This document shows positions 55,395-64,000 of a stretch of 64,000 nt of DNA, one piece after another. The first letter of the stretch is position 1; every line of letters starts with the position of its first letter. The notes below the pieces were generated by a model, which did no database searches, was not told where the DNA came from, and saw only the letters and a list, made by a program, of their open reading frames with translations. This DNA comes from Parasphingopyxis lamellibrachiae. Lineage in GTDB: Bacteria > Pseudomonadota > Alphaproteobacteria > Sphingomonadales > Sphingomonadaceae. Where the stretch lies: NCBI RefSeq assembly GCF_003385775.1, contig NZ_QRDP01000004.1, positions 2,102,957 to 2,166,956 on the forward strand, in the 5' to 3' direction. The translations under genes and the position numbers were made by a program.

Positions 55395-57047
55395 ATGACC
55401 GACCGGCTGGCGATAGCGTTTGCGCAACTCAACCAAGTGATGGGCGATCTGGCCGGCAATGCCGATGCCATGCTCCGTGCGCGCGCCGACTGCCCCGATG
55501 CCGACCTGATCGTTTTCCCCGAACTGCAGCTGATCGGCTATCCGCCGGAAGATCTGGTGCTCAAACCCGCGCTTATCGCACGTGCGCGCGCAGAACTGGA
55601 ACGGATGGCCCGGATGACTGCGGGCGGCGGTCCGGCCATGCTGGTCGGTACGGCGATCACCGAGGAGGGCGGCCTCTATAATGCGATGGCGCTGCTCGAT
55701 GGCGGCGAAATCGCGGCGATCACCCGCAAGCACCGTTTGCCCAATTACGGTACGTTTGACGAGCTCAGGCTGTTTACACCGGCGCCATTGCCCGAGCCGA
55801 TCGAGTTTCGCGGGGTACGGCTCGGCGTGCCGATCTGCGAGGATATCTGGGTCGACGGCGTCTGCGCGCATCTCGCCGGGCTCGGCGCGGAACTGTTCAT
55901 CGTCCCCAATGGCAGCCCCTATGAGGTGGAGAAGGACGATATCCGGCTGGCTCTCGCCAGGGGCCGCGTTGCCGATACCGGGCTGCCGCTGGCCTATCTC
56001 AACCGCGTCGGCGGACAGGACGAGATCGTGTTCGACGGTTCCTCCTTCGTCCTCAACACGGATGGCGAGATCGCCTGGCAGTTTGCCGACTGGGAAGAAG
56101 AGATCGCAACGACCGTCTGGGAAAAACAGCCGGATGGCTGGGCCTGTACCGACGGGCCGCAACATGCGCTCGATGCGCATCCGGCCGATATCTACCATGC
56201 GATGCTCGTCGGCCTGCGCGACTATGTGAACCGCAACCGTTTCCCCGGCGTCGTGCTCGGTCTGTCCGGCGGGATAGACAGTGCGCTGTCTGCCGCCGTG
56301 GCCGTCGATGCGCTGGGTGCGGACCGGGTCTGGTGCGTGATGATGCCCTCGCGCTTCACCAGTCAGGAGAGCCTGGACGATGCGGCGGAATGCGCGCGCC
56401 TGCTTGGCTGCAAGCTCGATACGATCCCGATCATGCCCGCAGTGGAAGGGTTTGACGCGATGCTGGCGGGCAGTTTCGCCGATGCCGAAGTTGATATCAC
56501 CGAAGAGAATATCCAGTCGCGGATTCGCGGCGTCACCCTGATGGCGCTCTCCAACAAGTTCGGCCATATGCTGCTCACCACCGGCAACAAGTCCGAAATG
56601 GCGGTCGGCTATGCGACCATCTATGGCGATATGGCGGGCGGCTATTCAGTGCTGAAAGATGCGTACAAGACCACCGTTTTCGATCTGTCGCGCTTCCGCA
56701 ATGAAACGCGGCCCAGCCTTGCGATGGGGCCCGATGGCCCGGTCATGCCGGACATCGTGATCTCCAAACCGCCTTCGGCAGAGCTGCGTCCGGACCAGAA
56801 AGATAGCGATTCCCTGCCCCCATATGATGTGCTCGATCCGCTCCTGAAAGGACTGATCGAGGAAGAGGCCGATATCGATACGCTGGTCGAACGCGGCTTT
56901 GAGCGGGAAACGGTCGCCCGGATCGAACGGCTGCTCTACATCGCCGAATATAAACGCCGCCAGTCGCCGCCCGGCGTCAAGATCGGCGTCCGCAATTTCG
57001 GCCGCGACCGCCGCTATCCGATCACCAATGCCTTCCGGACCGTTTGA
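55395..57047 (+). CDS. nadE: Glutamine-dependent NAD+ synthetase
   Basis: The 550-aa product fuses an N-terminal nitrilase-like glutaminase domain (VFPELQLIGYPPEDLV; catalytic Cys in VPICEDIW) to a C-terminal NAD synthetase domain with the ATP pyrophosphatase motif GLSGGIDSAL. It amidates deamido-NAD using ammonia channelled from glutamine. gltX follows after 3 bases. Confidence 0.96.
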   Translation: MTDRLAIAFAQLNQVMGDLAGNADAMLRARADCPDADLIVFPELQLIGYPPEDLVLKPALIARARAELERMARMTAGGGPAMLVGTAITEEGGLYNAMALLDGGEIAAITRKHRLPNYGTFDELRLFTPAPLPEPIEFRGVRLGVPICEDIWVDGVCAHLAGLGAELFIVPNGSPYEVEKDDIRLALARGRVADTGLPLAYLNRVGGQDEIVFDGSSFVLNTDGEIAWQFADWEEEIATTVWEKQPDGWACTDGPQHALDAHPADIYHAMLVGLRDYVNRNRFPGVVLGLSGGIDSALSAAVAVDALGADRVWCVMMPSRFTSQESLDDAAECARLLGCKLDTIPIMPAVEGFDAMLAGSFADAEVDITEENIQSRIRGVTLMALSNKFGHMLLTTGNKSEMAVGYATIYGDMAGGYSVLKDAYKTTVFDLSRFRNETRPSLAMGPDGPVMPDIVISKPPSAELRPDQKDSDSLPPYDVLDPLLKGLIEEEADIDTLVERGFERETVARIERLLYIAEYKRRQSPPGVKIGVRNFGRDRRYPITNAFRTV

Positions 57048-57050
57048 ACC

Positions 57051-58385
57051 ATGACCGTCATCACCCGTTTCGCCCCGTCGCCGACCGGCCGGCTCCATGT
57101 CGGCAATATCCGCACGGCGCTCCACAACTGGCTCTGGGCGCGCAAGCAGGGCGGCCGTTTCCTGCTGCGGCTCGACGATACCGATAGCGAGCGATCGAAA
57201 GAGGAACATGTCGAGGCGATCCGCGCCGATCTGGCCTGGCTCGGCATGGATGTCGATGGCGAGGAGCGTCAGTCCGCGCGCTTCGATCGTTATGACGCCG
57301 CGTTCGAGAGACTGCGCGCTGCCGGGCGTGTTTATGCGTGCTACGAGACGCCGCAGGAGTTGGAGCTCAAGCGCAAGATCCTGCTGGGGCGCGGCAAGCC
57401 GCCGGTCTACGATCGCGCAGCGCTCGACCTAACGGATCGGCAGATTGCGGATCATGAAGCCGAGGGCAGGACACCGCATTGGCGGTTCAAGCTCGACCAT
57501 GACACACCGATTGCATGGGACGACCTGATCCGCGGGCCGCAGCATTTCGATCCGGCGCTGCTCTCCGATCCGGTTATCCGCCGCGAGGACGGAAGCTGGC
57601 TCTATATGCTGCCGAGCGCGGTCGACGATGCGGAAATGGGCATCACCCATGTCGTACGCGGCGAGGACCATGTGACAAACACGGGGCTCCAGTTGCAGAT
57701 GTTCGACGCGATGAACGCGTTGCCCCCGGCCTTTGCGCATGAGGCGCTGCTGGTCGGGAGCGAGGGCAAATTGTCCAAGCGATTGGGCTCGCTCGGCGTC
57801 GAGACATTCCGTGAGGACGGTATCGAACCTATGGCTGTGGTCTCTTTGCTTGCGCGGATTGGCACGAGCGATCCCGTCGAGCCGTTCACCGAGGCCGCGC
57901 CGCTGATCGAGAGTTTCGATTTCGCCCGGTTCGGCCGCGCCCCGGCCCGGTTCGACGGCGAAGAGCTGCAAACGCTCAACGCCAAGATCCTCCACCAGCT
58001 CGATTATGACGCTGTGGCGGCCCGTTTGCCGCAGGGCATGGGCGCGGATGGCTGGCAGGCAATTCGCCCCAATCTCACAACGCTTAGCGAGGCAAGCGAT
58101 TGGTGGCATGTGGTTGAGGGGCCGGTGGACTCGGTTGCCATTGATGCCGAGACCGAGGCTTTTCTCGACCAGGCTGCGGAGATAGCTGCGACGCTCGATT
58201 GGTCGGATGCCGCCTGGAAAAGGCTGACGGGCGAGCTGAAAGAAAAGAGCGGCCGCAAGGGCAAGGCGCTGTTCCTGCCGCTTCGTCAGGCGCTGACCGG
58301 GCGCGATCACGGACCCGAAATGGCGTCGCTGCTGCCGCTGATCGGCAAAGATCGCGCGATCGCCCGGCTGGCCCGCCGCCTGTAG
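57051..58385 (+). CDS. gltX: Glutamyl-tRNA synthetase
   Basis: The class I synthetase of 444 aa has the HIGH region as GRLHVGNIRTALHN and KMSKS as KLSKRLG. It has no C-terminal zinc-bearing extension. Alphaproteobacteria often carry two gltX genes, one glutamylating tRNA-Gln as well; this copy cannot be assigned to one from sequence alone. It follows nadE closely. Confidence 0.94.
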   Translation: MTVITRFAPSPTGRLHVGNIRTALHNWLWARKQGGRFLLRLDDTDSERSKEEHVEAIRADLAWLGMDVDGEERQSARFDRYDAAFERLRAAGRVYACYETPQELELKRKILLGRGKPPVYDRAALDLTDRQIADHEAEGRTPHWRFKLDHDTPIAWDDLIRGPQHFDPALLSDPVIRREDGSWLYMLPSAVDDAEMGITHVVRGEDHVTNTGLQLQMFDAMNALPPAFAHEALLVGSEGKLSKRLGSLGVETFREDGIEPMAVVSLLARIGTSDPVEPFTEAAPLIESFDFARFGRAPARFDGEELQTLNAKILHQLDYDAVAARLPQGMGADGWQAIRPNLTTLSEASDWWHVVEGPVDSVAIDAETEAFLDQAAEIAATLDWSDAAWKRLTGELKEKSGRKGKALFLPLRQALTGRDHGPEMASLLPLIGKDRAIARLARRL

Positions 58386-58465
58386 ATACATCGCGCCGCG
58401 CTTGCCAAATTTGCGTGGCCGCGCGAAGCTGGTTTCAAAGAAAAACCAGTTTTGGGGGAGTGGAT

Positions 58466-59749
58466 ATGGGCGGATTACAAATCGACCGGAGACGATTTCT
58501 GGGCGGCGTCGGGGCAAGCCTTGCTCTTACAGGCTTTCCCGCGGCGCGCTCCATGGCATTCCGGTCGCCGGCTTCCGCTTGGCCTTCGGTTGAAGCGTTC
58601 GTGCCCCGCTTTGTCGCCGACCATCCGATTCCGGGAGCCCTGATCGCGCTTGGTCGCGGCCAGGCCGCACCCGAATATTTTGCGGACGGGGTGACGGCGC
58701 TGGGCAGCGCGCAGCCAGTCGATGCGAATACACTCTGGCGCATCTATTCGATGACCAAGCCAGTAACCGGCATGGCAACAATGCTTCTGGTTGAGGATGG
58801 CGTGATCGGCCTCGATCAGAATATCGCCGATTTCCTTCCAGCTTTTGCCGAACCGCGCGTTCTGACCGATCCCGACAACAGTCTGGAGACGCGACCGGCA
58901 AGCGGGCCGATCACCATCCGCCACCTGCTGACCCATACGGCAGGGCTCGGCTATACGATCATCACGACCGGGCCGTTGCTTGCTGAATATCGGCGGTTGG
59001 GACTGGAGCCCGGCGTTATCATGCATGAAGAGCCGGAGATTGTCGCACGGCGCCCCCAAAGCCTGGAGGAATTTGCCAACCGGCTGGCGACGCTGCCGAT
59101 CATTGCCGATCCGGGAACCAAATGGAGCTATTCCGTGTCGCTCGACCTGCTCGGGCGGATTATCGAAATCGCTTCCGGCATGCCCTTCGATACATTTCTT
59201 CAGCAACGCATTTTCACGCCGCTCGATATGCGCGACACGATCTTCCAGGTGCCGGCCGAGAAAACCGGCCGGATGACTGCAAGCTATACCATCCGCGACG
59301 GTGCGCCGGTTCTCGTCGATCCGGCCGAGGGGTCCGTTTATGCGCAGCCGCCGCGCTACCCCTATGGCGGGGCCGGGCTGGTCTCGAGTGCGCGCGACTA
59401 TGACCGTTTCCTCACAATGTTGCTCGGCGAAGGCGCGCTGGGCGATGTCCGCATCATGGATGCCGAAACGGCGCGGCTCGCCATGTCCGATCTGTTGCCG
59501 GCCGATGTCGACAAGACGGACATGTATTATCAGTCGGGCTTCGGAGCCGGCGGACGGGTCACGACGGAGCCGGGAGCGGCGGGCGAAGGTATCGGCACCT
59601 ATGGCTGGGGCGGTGCGGCTGGCACTGTCGCCTGGGTCGACCGCGCTAACAATTTGCGTGCATCGGGCTATGTCCAGAACCTGCCGAGCGAGGTCACGCC
59701 GTTCCGCGCAGGCGTTTTGGGCGCGGTCTATGCCGATCTTTACGGCTAG
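58466..59749 (+). CDS. Class C beta-lactamase-like serine hydrolase, Tat-exported
   Basis: The ATG at 58466 follows GGGGGAG and gives 427 aa. The N-terminus DRRRFLGGVGASLAL is a twin-arginine signal. The catalytic motifs are S95-M-T-K98 (YSMTKPV) and Y-S-V in KWSYSVSLDLLG. The family includes EstB-type esterases and beta-lactamase relatives. Long C-terminal Gly-rich segments (GWGGAAGTVAW) are common. It is more likely an esterase than a true beta-lactamase. Confidence 0.9.
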   Translation: MGGLQIDRRRFLGGVGASLALTGFPAARSMAFRSPASAWPSVEAFVPRFVADHPIPGALIALGRGQAAPEYFADGVTALGSAQPVDANTLWRIYSMTKPVTGMATMLLVEDGVIGLDQNIADFLPAFAEPRVLTDPDNSLETRPASGPITIRHLLTHTAGLGYTIITTGPLLAEYRRLGLEPGVIMHEEPEIVARRPQSLEEFANRLATLPIIADPGTKWSYSVSLDLLGRIIEIASGMPFDTFLQQRIFTPLDMRDTIFQVPAEKTGRMTASYTIRDGAPVLVDPAEGSVYAQPPRYPYGGAGLVSSARDYDRFLTMLLGEGALGDVRIMDAETARLAMSDLLPADVDKTDMYYQSGFGAGGRVTTEPGAAGEGIGTYGWGGAAGTVAWVDRANNLRASGYVQNLPSEVTPFRAGVLGAVYADLYG

Positions 59750-59846
59750 GGAGTTTGCGGCCGGGCTTGAATTGTGCAGTGCACTGAACGAAGACGGACG
59801 CAACGCCGGTTGAGCTGGCGGGCAAGCACGAATTGAAGGATAAATT

Positions 59847-60752
59847 TTGGAAAACGACGATGATGCGCAAACCTCCGGGTTGAAAACGCCTGAAGAGCTG
59901 GTCGGGAAATTATGCGATCTGCTGACGGTCGAGGAGCTGGATACCGATCTCTATCGGGGGCCGCGCCTGCCGGGCGGCGTTGGCCGCGTCTTTGGAGGCC
60001 AGGTGATTGCACAGGCGCTTGTCGCGGCAAACCAGTCCGTCGACGATGAACTCGTCGCCCATTCGCTCCACGCCTATTTCATGCGGCCCGGCAATGAAGA
60101 CTTTCCCATCATCTACCGGATCGAGCGTGACCGGGATGGACGGAGTTTTTCGACCCGGCGGATCATCGCTCTGCAACGCGGCAAGCCGATTCTCAACATG
60201 GCGGCGAATTATCAGCGTCCCGAGGAAGGTCTCGCGCACCAGTTCGATATGCCCGACGTACCGAGTCCCGATTCGCTACGGAGCGAAGCCGACTATTGGC
60301 GCGATAATATCGAACAGATTCCCGAGCCGTTTCGCAAGCGCATGCTGCGCCAGCGTTCGATTGAGCTCAAGCCGGTGGAGCGGCGCAATCCGGTGAAGCC
60401 CGAGCCCTCGGAGCCCTATAGCTGCACATGGTTCCGCGCCGTGGCCCCGATTGGGGATGACAAGCGCCTGCATCAGGCGATTCTGGCTTATGCCTCGGAT
60501 ATGAGCCTGCTCGGCACGAGCACGCTGAAGCACGGTATCAGCTGGATGCGCCATCCGCTGCAAATGGCGAGTCTCGATCATTCGCTGTGGATGCATGAGG
60601 ATTTCCGCGCCGATGAATGGCTGCTCTACGCGACCGATTCGCCATGGACGGGACATGCGCGCGGCTTCAATCGCGGCCAGATATTCACGCAGGACGGCCA
60701 GCTCATCGCCAGTGCTGCGCAAGAGGGACTGATGCGGTTGCGCGGAAAATAG
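59847..60752 (+). CDS. tesB: Acyl-CoA thioesterase II
   Basis: TesB is a double-hotdog thioesterase that releases free fatty acids from acyl-CoA. The 301-aa product has GRVFGGQVIAQAL and HSLHAYFMRPG in the first hotdog and LDHSLWMHEDFRADEWLLY, which has the catalytic Asp, in the second. The start is TTG at 59847, 6 bases after GAAGGA; no ATG lies close. Confidence 0.95.
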   Translation: MENDDDAQTSGLKTPEELVGKLCDLLTVEELDTDLYRGPRLPGGVGRVFGGQVIAQALVAANQSVDDELVAHSLHAYFMRPGNEDFPIIYRIERDRDGRSFSTRRIIALQRGKPILNMAANYQRPEEGLAHQFDMPDVPSPDSLRSEADYWRDNIEQIPEPFRKRMLRQRSIELKPVERRNPVKPEPSEPYSCTWFRAVAPIGDDKRLHQAILAYASDMSLLGTSTLKHGISWMRHPLQMASLDHSLWMHEDFRADEWLLYATDSPWTGHARGFNRGQIFTQDGQLIASAAQEGLMRLRGK

Positions 60753-60879
60753 CGCCCGCCTTCCTCTCTGCCACCCTAACCCCGGTTCCATCGATAGACG
60801 GCAACGGTTTCGGTCGTCTGGATTTCATTTATGATATGGTGTAACATTACCTTTCTTGCAATTGTTCGGGAGAGAGGAA

Positions 60880-61530
60880 GTGGCAGGACACACATCGAAA
60901 CAATCCAGCTTTCTGGGCCAGTCACGGCATAGCGGGTCGGGGTTTGCAATTGTTATCGGCCTGCACGCCGCGGCGATTGCGGTCGCATTTCTGATGAAAT
61001 CGGGGGCGATAAGGCTTGCCGATCCGGGCGAGCCGCCCGAAGTGGTCAATATCGTGCGGCCGCAGGATCCGGATCCGCTTCCCCAGCAGACGGGCCCCGA
61101 AACCGCGTTGCCGCCCCCTCCTGTCGCAACACCGACGCCGGTGCCGACTCCGCCCGGCCGCATAACCTTCACCGAAGCGCCGGAGATTCGGCCGGTGCCG
61201 CCGCTTCCTCCGGTCACGCCGATCGTCGAGGCAACGCCGGAACCGGTATTGGTTGCGGCGCGCATTCACCCGTCACATCGCGGCGCGCTGCAACCGCGCT
61301 ATCCAGCCGCACTCATACGGCAGGAGATAGAAGGCAGTTGCACGATCCGCGTCCATATCGCCGCCAATGGCAGGGTTATCGCGGCCGAGCCGGTTCGCGC
61401 GACACACCCGGCCTTTTGCGAGGCGACGCAGCGTCAGGCGCTGCGTCGCTGGCGCTTCGAACCGGCCACGCGTGACGGTGTCACGGTAGACAGCTGGCAG
61501 CAGCATGTCGTGGAATTCCGGATCACCTGA
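60880..61530 (+). CDS. tonB: TonB-family energy transducer
   Basis: The product has a TM segment near residues 19-39, a proline-rich linker (PETALPPPPVATPTPVPTPP) and a C-terminal TonB domain (LQPRYPAALIRQEIEGSCTI, then RWRFEPATRDGV). It couples the proton-motive force to outer-membrane receptors. The start is GTG 60880, just after GAGAGGAA; a TTG at 60856 is also possible. No exbBD genes adjoin it. Confidence 0.9.
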   Translation: MAGHTSKQSSFLGQSRHSGSGFAIVIGLHAAAIAVAFLMKSGAIRLADPGEPPEVVNIVRPQDPDPLPQQTGPETALPPPPVATPTPVPTPPGRITFTEAPEIRPVPPLPPVTPIVEATPEPVLVAARIHPSHRGALQPRYPAALIRQEIEGSCTIRVHIAANGRVIAAEPVRATHPAFCEATQRQALRRWRFEPATRDGVTVDSWQQHVVEFRIT

Positions 61531-61586
61531 ACGGCGAACAGACCCGGCCTCTGGCGCTGGACGGTCAGTTGGACTATTTGGGGGCC

Positions 61587-62006
61587 ATGGTAATGATGCC
61601 CCCCAAGCCCCGTGTGATCGTGAAGGACACCGTGTCCTTCTTCACGCGCCGCGAACGCCACAGCTGGGTCGCGCTGGTCATGGCGATCACGATACCCACC
61701 GTAGTTATCGGTGTATTCGCGATCGACAGCGCGTCTGGTATCGAGCCGACCGAGCCGACCATCACCTATGTCGAGAGCTGGTCTGCCGACCGGACGGACG
61801 AAGAAATCATCGAGCGCCAGCGGGTTCTCGCCCTGGCCGAAAATGAGCGCCGGGCACTGTCACGCCAGCGGTTTCAGGAATTGGCCGATGCTTCCGGCGT
61901 GGATTATGATCGCGAGGCCGCCGCCGAAGCGGACCGGATCACTGAAGAAAATCGCCGGACGCTGGCGCGGCCACAAGATGACGATGTGGCGGAGCCGGGC
62001 AGCTGA
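61587..62006 (+). CDS. Small single-TM protein of unknown function
   Basis: From the ATG at 61587 the product is 139 aa with one TM helix (WVALVMAITIPTVVIGVFA) and a charged C-terminal region (DEEIIERQRVLALAENERRA) likely to be coiled coil. I do not recognise the family. It lies between tonB and ribD, and ribD begins 20 bases later. Confidence 0.75.
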   Translation: MVMMPPKPRVIVKDTVSFFTRRERHSWVALVMAITIPTVVIGVFAIDSASGIEPTEPTITYVESWSADRTDEEIIERQRVLALAENERRALSRQRFQELADASGVDYDREAAAEADRITEENRRTLARPQDDDVAEPGS

Positions 62007-62026
62007 CGGCCTTTGACGCGCGGATC

Positions 62027-62995
62027 ATGGCCATGGCGCTGGCGCTTTCCTGGCGCGGCCGGGGCCGGACCGCTCCCAATCCCAATGTTGGCTGCGTGAT
62101 CGTTCGCGATGGGCGTGTTGTTTCGCGCGGCTGGACCCAGCCAGGCGGCCGCCCGCATGCCGAGGCGATGGCGCTGGAAGGCGTGGATGCGAAAGGTACC
62201 GATATCTACACAACGCTTGAGCCCTGTGTGCACCAGAGTGCGCGCGGCCCCGCCTGTGTCGACCTCATAGTCGCCGCCGCGCCGCGCCGCGTTGTCATCG
62301 CCGCAACCGATCCCGACCCCCGGACAGATGGAAGGGGAATAGCGCAACTGCGTTCCGCGGGAATCGAGGTTGTCGAAGGCCTGCTCGCCGACGAGGCGAA
62401 ACGCGCAATGGCTGGTTTCTTCACAAGGCTGGAAAAAGGCCGGCCCCATGTCACGCTGAAACTCGCCACCTCGCTCGACGGGCAGGTCGCGCTTCCCGAT
62501 GGATCCAGCCAGTGGATCACTGGTCCCGAAGCGCGCGCGCACGCTCATGTCGAACGGGCGCTTGCCGATATGGTGGTGGTCGGCCGGGGAACCGCGGAGA
62601 GCGATTCGCCGACATTGAACGTGCGGCTGGACGGCCTGGCCAACCGCACGCCGGCCCGGGCCGTGCTGACGGGCGATTATAGCAATTTCAGCAAGCTCCA
62701 GCTGCATGCGGACAAGCCGGTCTGGCAGCATCTTGCCGAGCCCGGCGCGATTGCCGATCTCGAAAATGTCGATCATCTGCTGGTGGAGGGTGGTGCGGGC
62801 GCAGCGGCGGCTTTTATAGCGGCCGATTGTGCAGACCGGCTCATACTGTATCGCGCGCCAATATTGATCGGCGCGGGCCTCAGCGCGCTGGGCGATATCG
62901 GTCTTGCCCAGCTCGACGATGCCCATGGCCATTGGCGGCTGATCGAAACACGCATGCTTGGCAAGGACCGGATGGAGGTTTACGAGCGCGCCTAA
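62027..62995 (+). CDS. ribD: Riboflavin-specific deaminase/reductase
   Basis: RibD deaminates and then reduces the pyrimidine intermediate of riboflavin synthesis. The deaminase domain has HAEA (His44, Glu46) and PC-x9-C (Cys67, Cys77); the C-terminal reductase domain begins at about 145 (HVTLKLATSLDGQVAL). The product is 322 aa. ribE starts within its stop (TAATG). Confidence 0.95.
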   Translation: MAMALALSWRGRGRTAPNPNVGCVIVRDGRVVSRGWTQPGGRPHAEAMALEGVDAKGTDIYTTLEPCVHQSARGPACVDLIVAAAPRRVVIAATDPDPRTDGRGIAQLRSAGIEVVEGLLADEAKRAMAGFFTRLEKGRPHVTLKLATSLDGQVALPDGSSQWITGPEARAHAHVERALADMVVVGRGTAESDSPTLNVRLDGLANRTPARAVLTGDYSNFSKLQLHADKPVWQHLAEPGAIADLENVDHLLVEGGAGAAAAFIAADCADRLILYRAPILIGAGLSALGDIGLAQLDDAHGHWRLIETRMLGKDRMEVYERA

Positions 62996-63591
62996 TGTTT
63001 ACCGGAATCATCACCGATATCGGCACTATTGCCGAGGCCGAGCAACGCGGCGATCTGCGCCTGCGGATACTCTGTGGCTATGACATGACGACTGTGGATC
63101 TCGGCGCGTCGATCGCCTGTTCGGGGGTTTGCCTGACAGTTGTCGACAAGGGCGAGGACTGGTTCGCTGTCGATCTCTCCGCTGAGACCGTGTCCCGCAC
63201 GGCACAGGGGCAATGGAATGAAGGCGCACGGCTGAATCTCGAACGCTCGCTCAAGCTGGGTGAGGAAATGGGCGGTCATATCGTGACCGGCCATGTTGAC
63301 GGGATTGGCGAAATTATCGCTGCCGAGCCGGTGGGCGATTCGCTTGAACTCACGATCCGTGCGCCGGACGAATTGGCGCGCCTGATCGCGGCCAAGGGAT
63401 CGATCACGCTCAACGGCGTGTCGCTGACCGTCAATACGGTGAGCGACACCGATGACGGATGCCGCTTTACGATCAATCTCATTCCGCACACGGCCGAGGT
63501 TACGACGTTCGATAAGGTAGGCGCCGGCCAGCCAATCAACATCGAAATCGATATTTTGGCGCGTTATCTCGCGAGAATGACCGGCAGCTAA
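62995..63591 (+). CDS. ribE: Riboflavin synthase alpha subunit
   Basis: The 198-aa product begins MFTGIITDIGTI and has the two lumazine-binding repeats, with GHIVTGHVDG in the second. It converts two molecules of 6,7-dimethyl-8-ribityllumazine to riboflavin and a pyrimidine. Its ATG lies in the ribD stop. The next gene is ribB. Confidence 0.96.
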   Translation: MFTGIITDIGTIAEAEQRGDLRLRILCGYDMTTVDLGASIACSGVCLTVVDKGEDWFAVDLSAETVSRTAQGQWNEGARLNLERSLKLGEEMGGHIVTGHVDGIGEIIAAEPVGDSLELTIRAPDELARLIAAKGSITLNGVSLTVNTVSDTDDGCRFTINLIPHTAEVTTFDKVGAGQPINIEIDILARYLARMTGS

Positions 63592-63617
63592 CACCTTGGT
63601 GTGATTGCGGTCTGGAC

Positions 63618-63635
63618 ATCACATCCAAATGTGAT
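63618..63635. promoter_or_regulatory. 18-bp palindrome upstream of ribB (candidate operator)
   Basis: ATCACAT-CCAA-ATGTGAT is a perfect 7-bp inverted repeat with a 4-base spacer, 11 bases before the ribB ATG. A TGTGAT half-site also lies at about 63600. No FMN riboswitch fits in the 55-base space after ribE. A DNA-binding protein is the likely partner; see the HTH in RibB itself. Confidence 0.7.
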
Positions 63636-63646
63636 ATTCAGGCCCT

Positions 63647-64000
63647 ATGTCTACACCCTTGATCGAAAATGTTCGCAGTCTTGTTGCTTCCGGCGAAGCC
63701 AGCAAGGCCGGCCTTGCCAAAGCGGCGGGCCTCCACCCCAACTCTCTGCGCAAGCTTGACGACGAGGACTGGAATCCCACTGCCGAAACGCTGCTCAAGC
63801 TCGAACGCTATCTGGTGACGGGCGGCGGCCAGGCGCTGGCCAGCCCCGAAGAGATAATCGAAGCGGCGCGCAATGGGCGGATGTTCATTCTCGTCGATGA
63901 CGAGGATCGCGAGAATGAAGGCGATCTTGTTATTCCCGCCCAGATGGCGACGCCGGATGCGATCAACTTCATGGCCAAATATGGCCGCGGGCTCATCTGT
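63647..64000 (+). CDS. ribB: 3,4-dihydroxy-2-butanone-4-phosphate synthase with N-terminal HTH (3' partial)
   Basis: The visible 118 residues begin [20 protein letters not shown] and continue with [20 protein letters not shown], which looks like an XRE-like helix-turn-helix at about 18-50. After a linker ([14 protein letters not shown]) the enzyme begins with the family motif [12 protein letters not shown]. The enzyme makes the four-carbon precursor of riboflavin. Whether a GTP cyclohydrolase II domain follows is outside the window. The fusion and the palindrome suggest autoregulation; that is inference. Confidence 0.9.
   Translation, partial: MSTPLIENVRSLVASGEASKAGLAKAAGLHPNSLRKLDDEDWNPTAETLLKLERYLVTGGGQALASPEEIIEAARNGRMFILVDDEDRENEGDLVIPAQMATPDAINFMAKYGRGLIC

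Noticed and set aside
63592-63646. FMN riboswitch before ribB
   Set aside because: Only 55 bases are available and none of the conserved RFN-element bases is present.
1-64000. CRISPR arrays, insertion sequences and prophage genes
   Set aside because: No repeat-spacer pattern, transposase or phage gene was found anywhere in the window.

Overview
This window is bacterial chromosomal DNA that straddles what looks like the replication origin of an alphaproteobacterium, most likely a member of the Sphingomonadales. The evidence is high GC, dense coding, and a gene order known from alphaproteobacterial origin regions: parB-parA-rsmG-mnmG-mnmE, rho, hemJ-hemE, a non-coding AT-rich interval, then ppsR-maf-aroE-coaE-dnaQ. 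Lineage markers include DUF1491, an mmcB gene with a GTTC-N7-GTTC LexA box, GANTC clustering, and a DUF4402 chaperone-usher pilus. I saw no insertion sequence, prophage or CRISPR array. I cannot name the species.

Layout. 1-4164: leuS (5' end outside the window), lptE and holA on the plus strand. 4175-9995: the partitioning and tRNA-modification block on the minus strand (parB, parA, rsmG, mnmG, mnmE, a small conserved protein), with two parS sites. 10063-12568: four plus-strand genes for a DNA alkyltransferase, a dienelactone hydrolase-like protein, an NTF2-fold protein and a retropepsin-like protease. 12642-16576: TerC-family protein, ABM-domain protein, rho, hemJ and hemE on the minus strand. 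16577-16922: candidate oriC. 16923-22983: ppsR, maf, aroE, coaE, dnaQ, hpf, ptsN, thioesterase, DUF1491 gene and SOS-boxed mmcB on the plus strand. 22999-28064: ankyrin protein, SCO1-like protein, YcgN-like protein, SprT/DUF45-like protease, PBP1A and msrB.

28096-30982 is a three-gene type III polyketide synthase operon (oxidoreductase, methyltransferase, PKS). It is divergent from a four-gene pilus operon at 31038-35955. A long palindromic repeat and tRNA-Leu(GAG) follow. 36461-41516 holds a small secreted ORF, a phosphofructokinase, a zinc-ribbon protein, ftsE-ftsX, a YdcF-like protein and plsC. hisC is divergent from metX-GNAT-metW across a strongly structured intergenic region. A lower-GC insert with a lone DUF3800 gene separates metW from pheT-pheS-rplT-rpmI. 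A DsbB-like protein, hisN, an SDR and prs follow, then a LytTR regulator facing a small ORF plus DUF2306. The right end carries nadE, gltX, a serine hydrolase, tesB, tonB, ribD, ribE and the 5' part of ribB.

The points most worth a second look are these. RibB carries an N-terminal helix-turn-helix-like extension, and a perfect palindrome sits directly upstream of its gene. Two genes, pfk and maf, appear to start at AUC. The oriC candidate has a cluster of GANTC sites. The type III PKS operon and the metX leader structure are also notable. A dispersed 41-nt repeat has one copy expanded into a 31-bp perfect inverted repeat. All calls come from reading the sequence without database searches.
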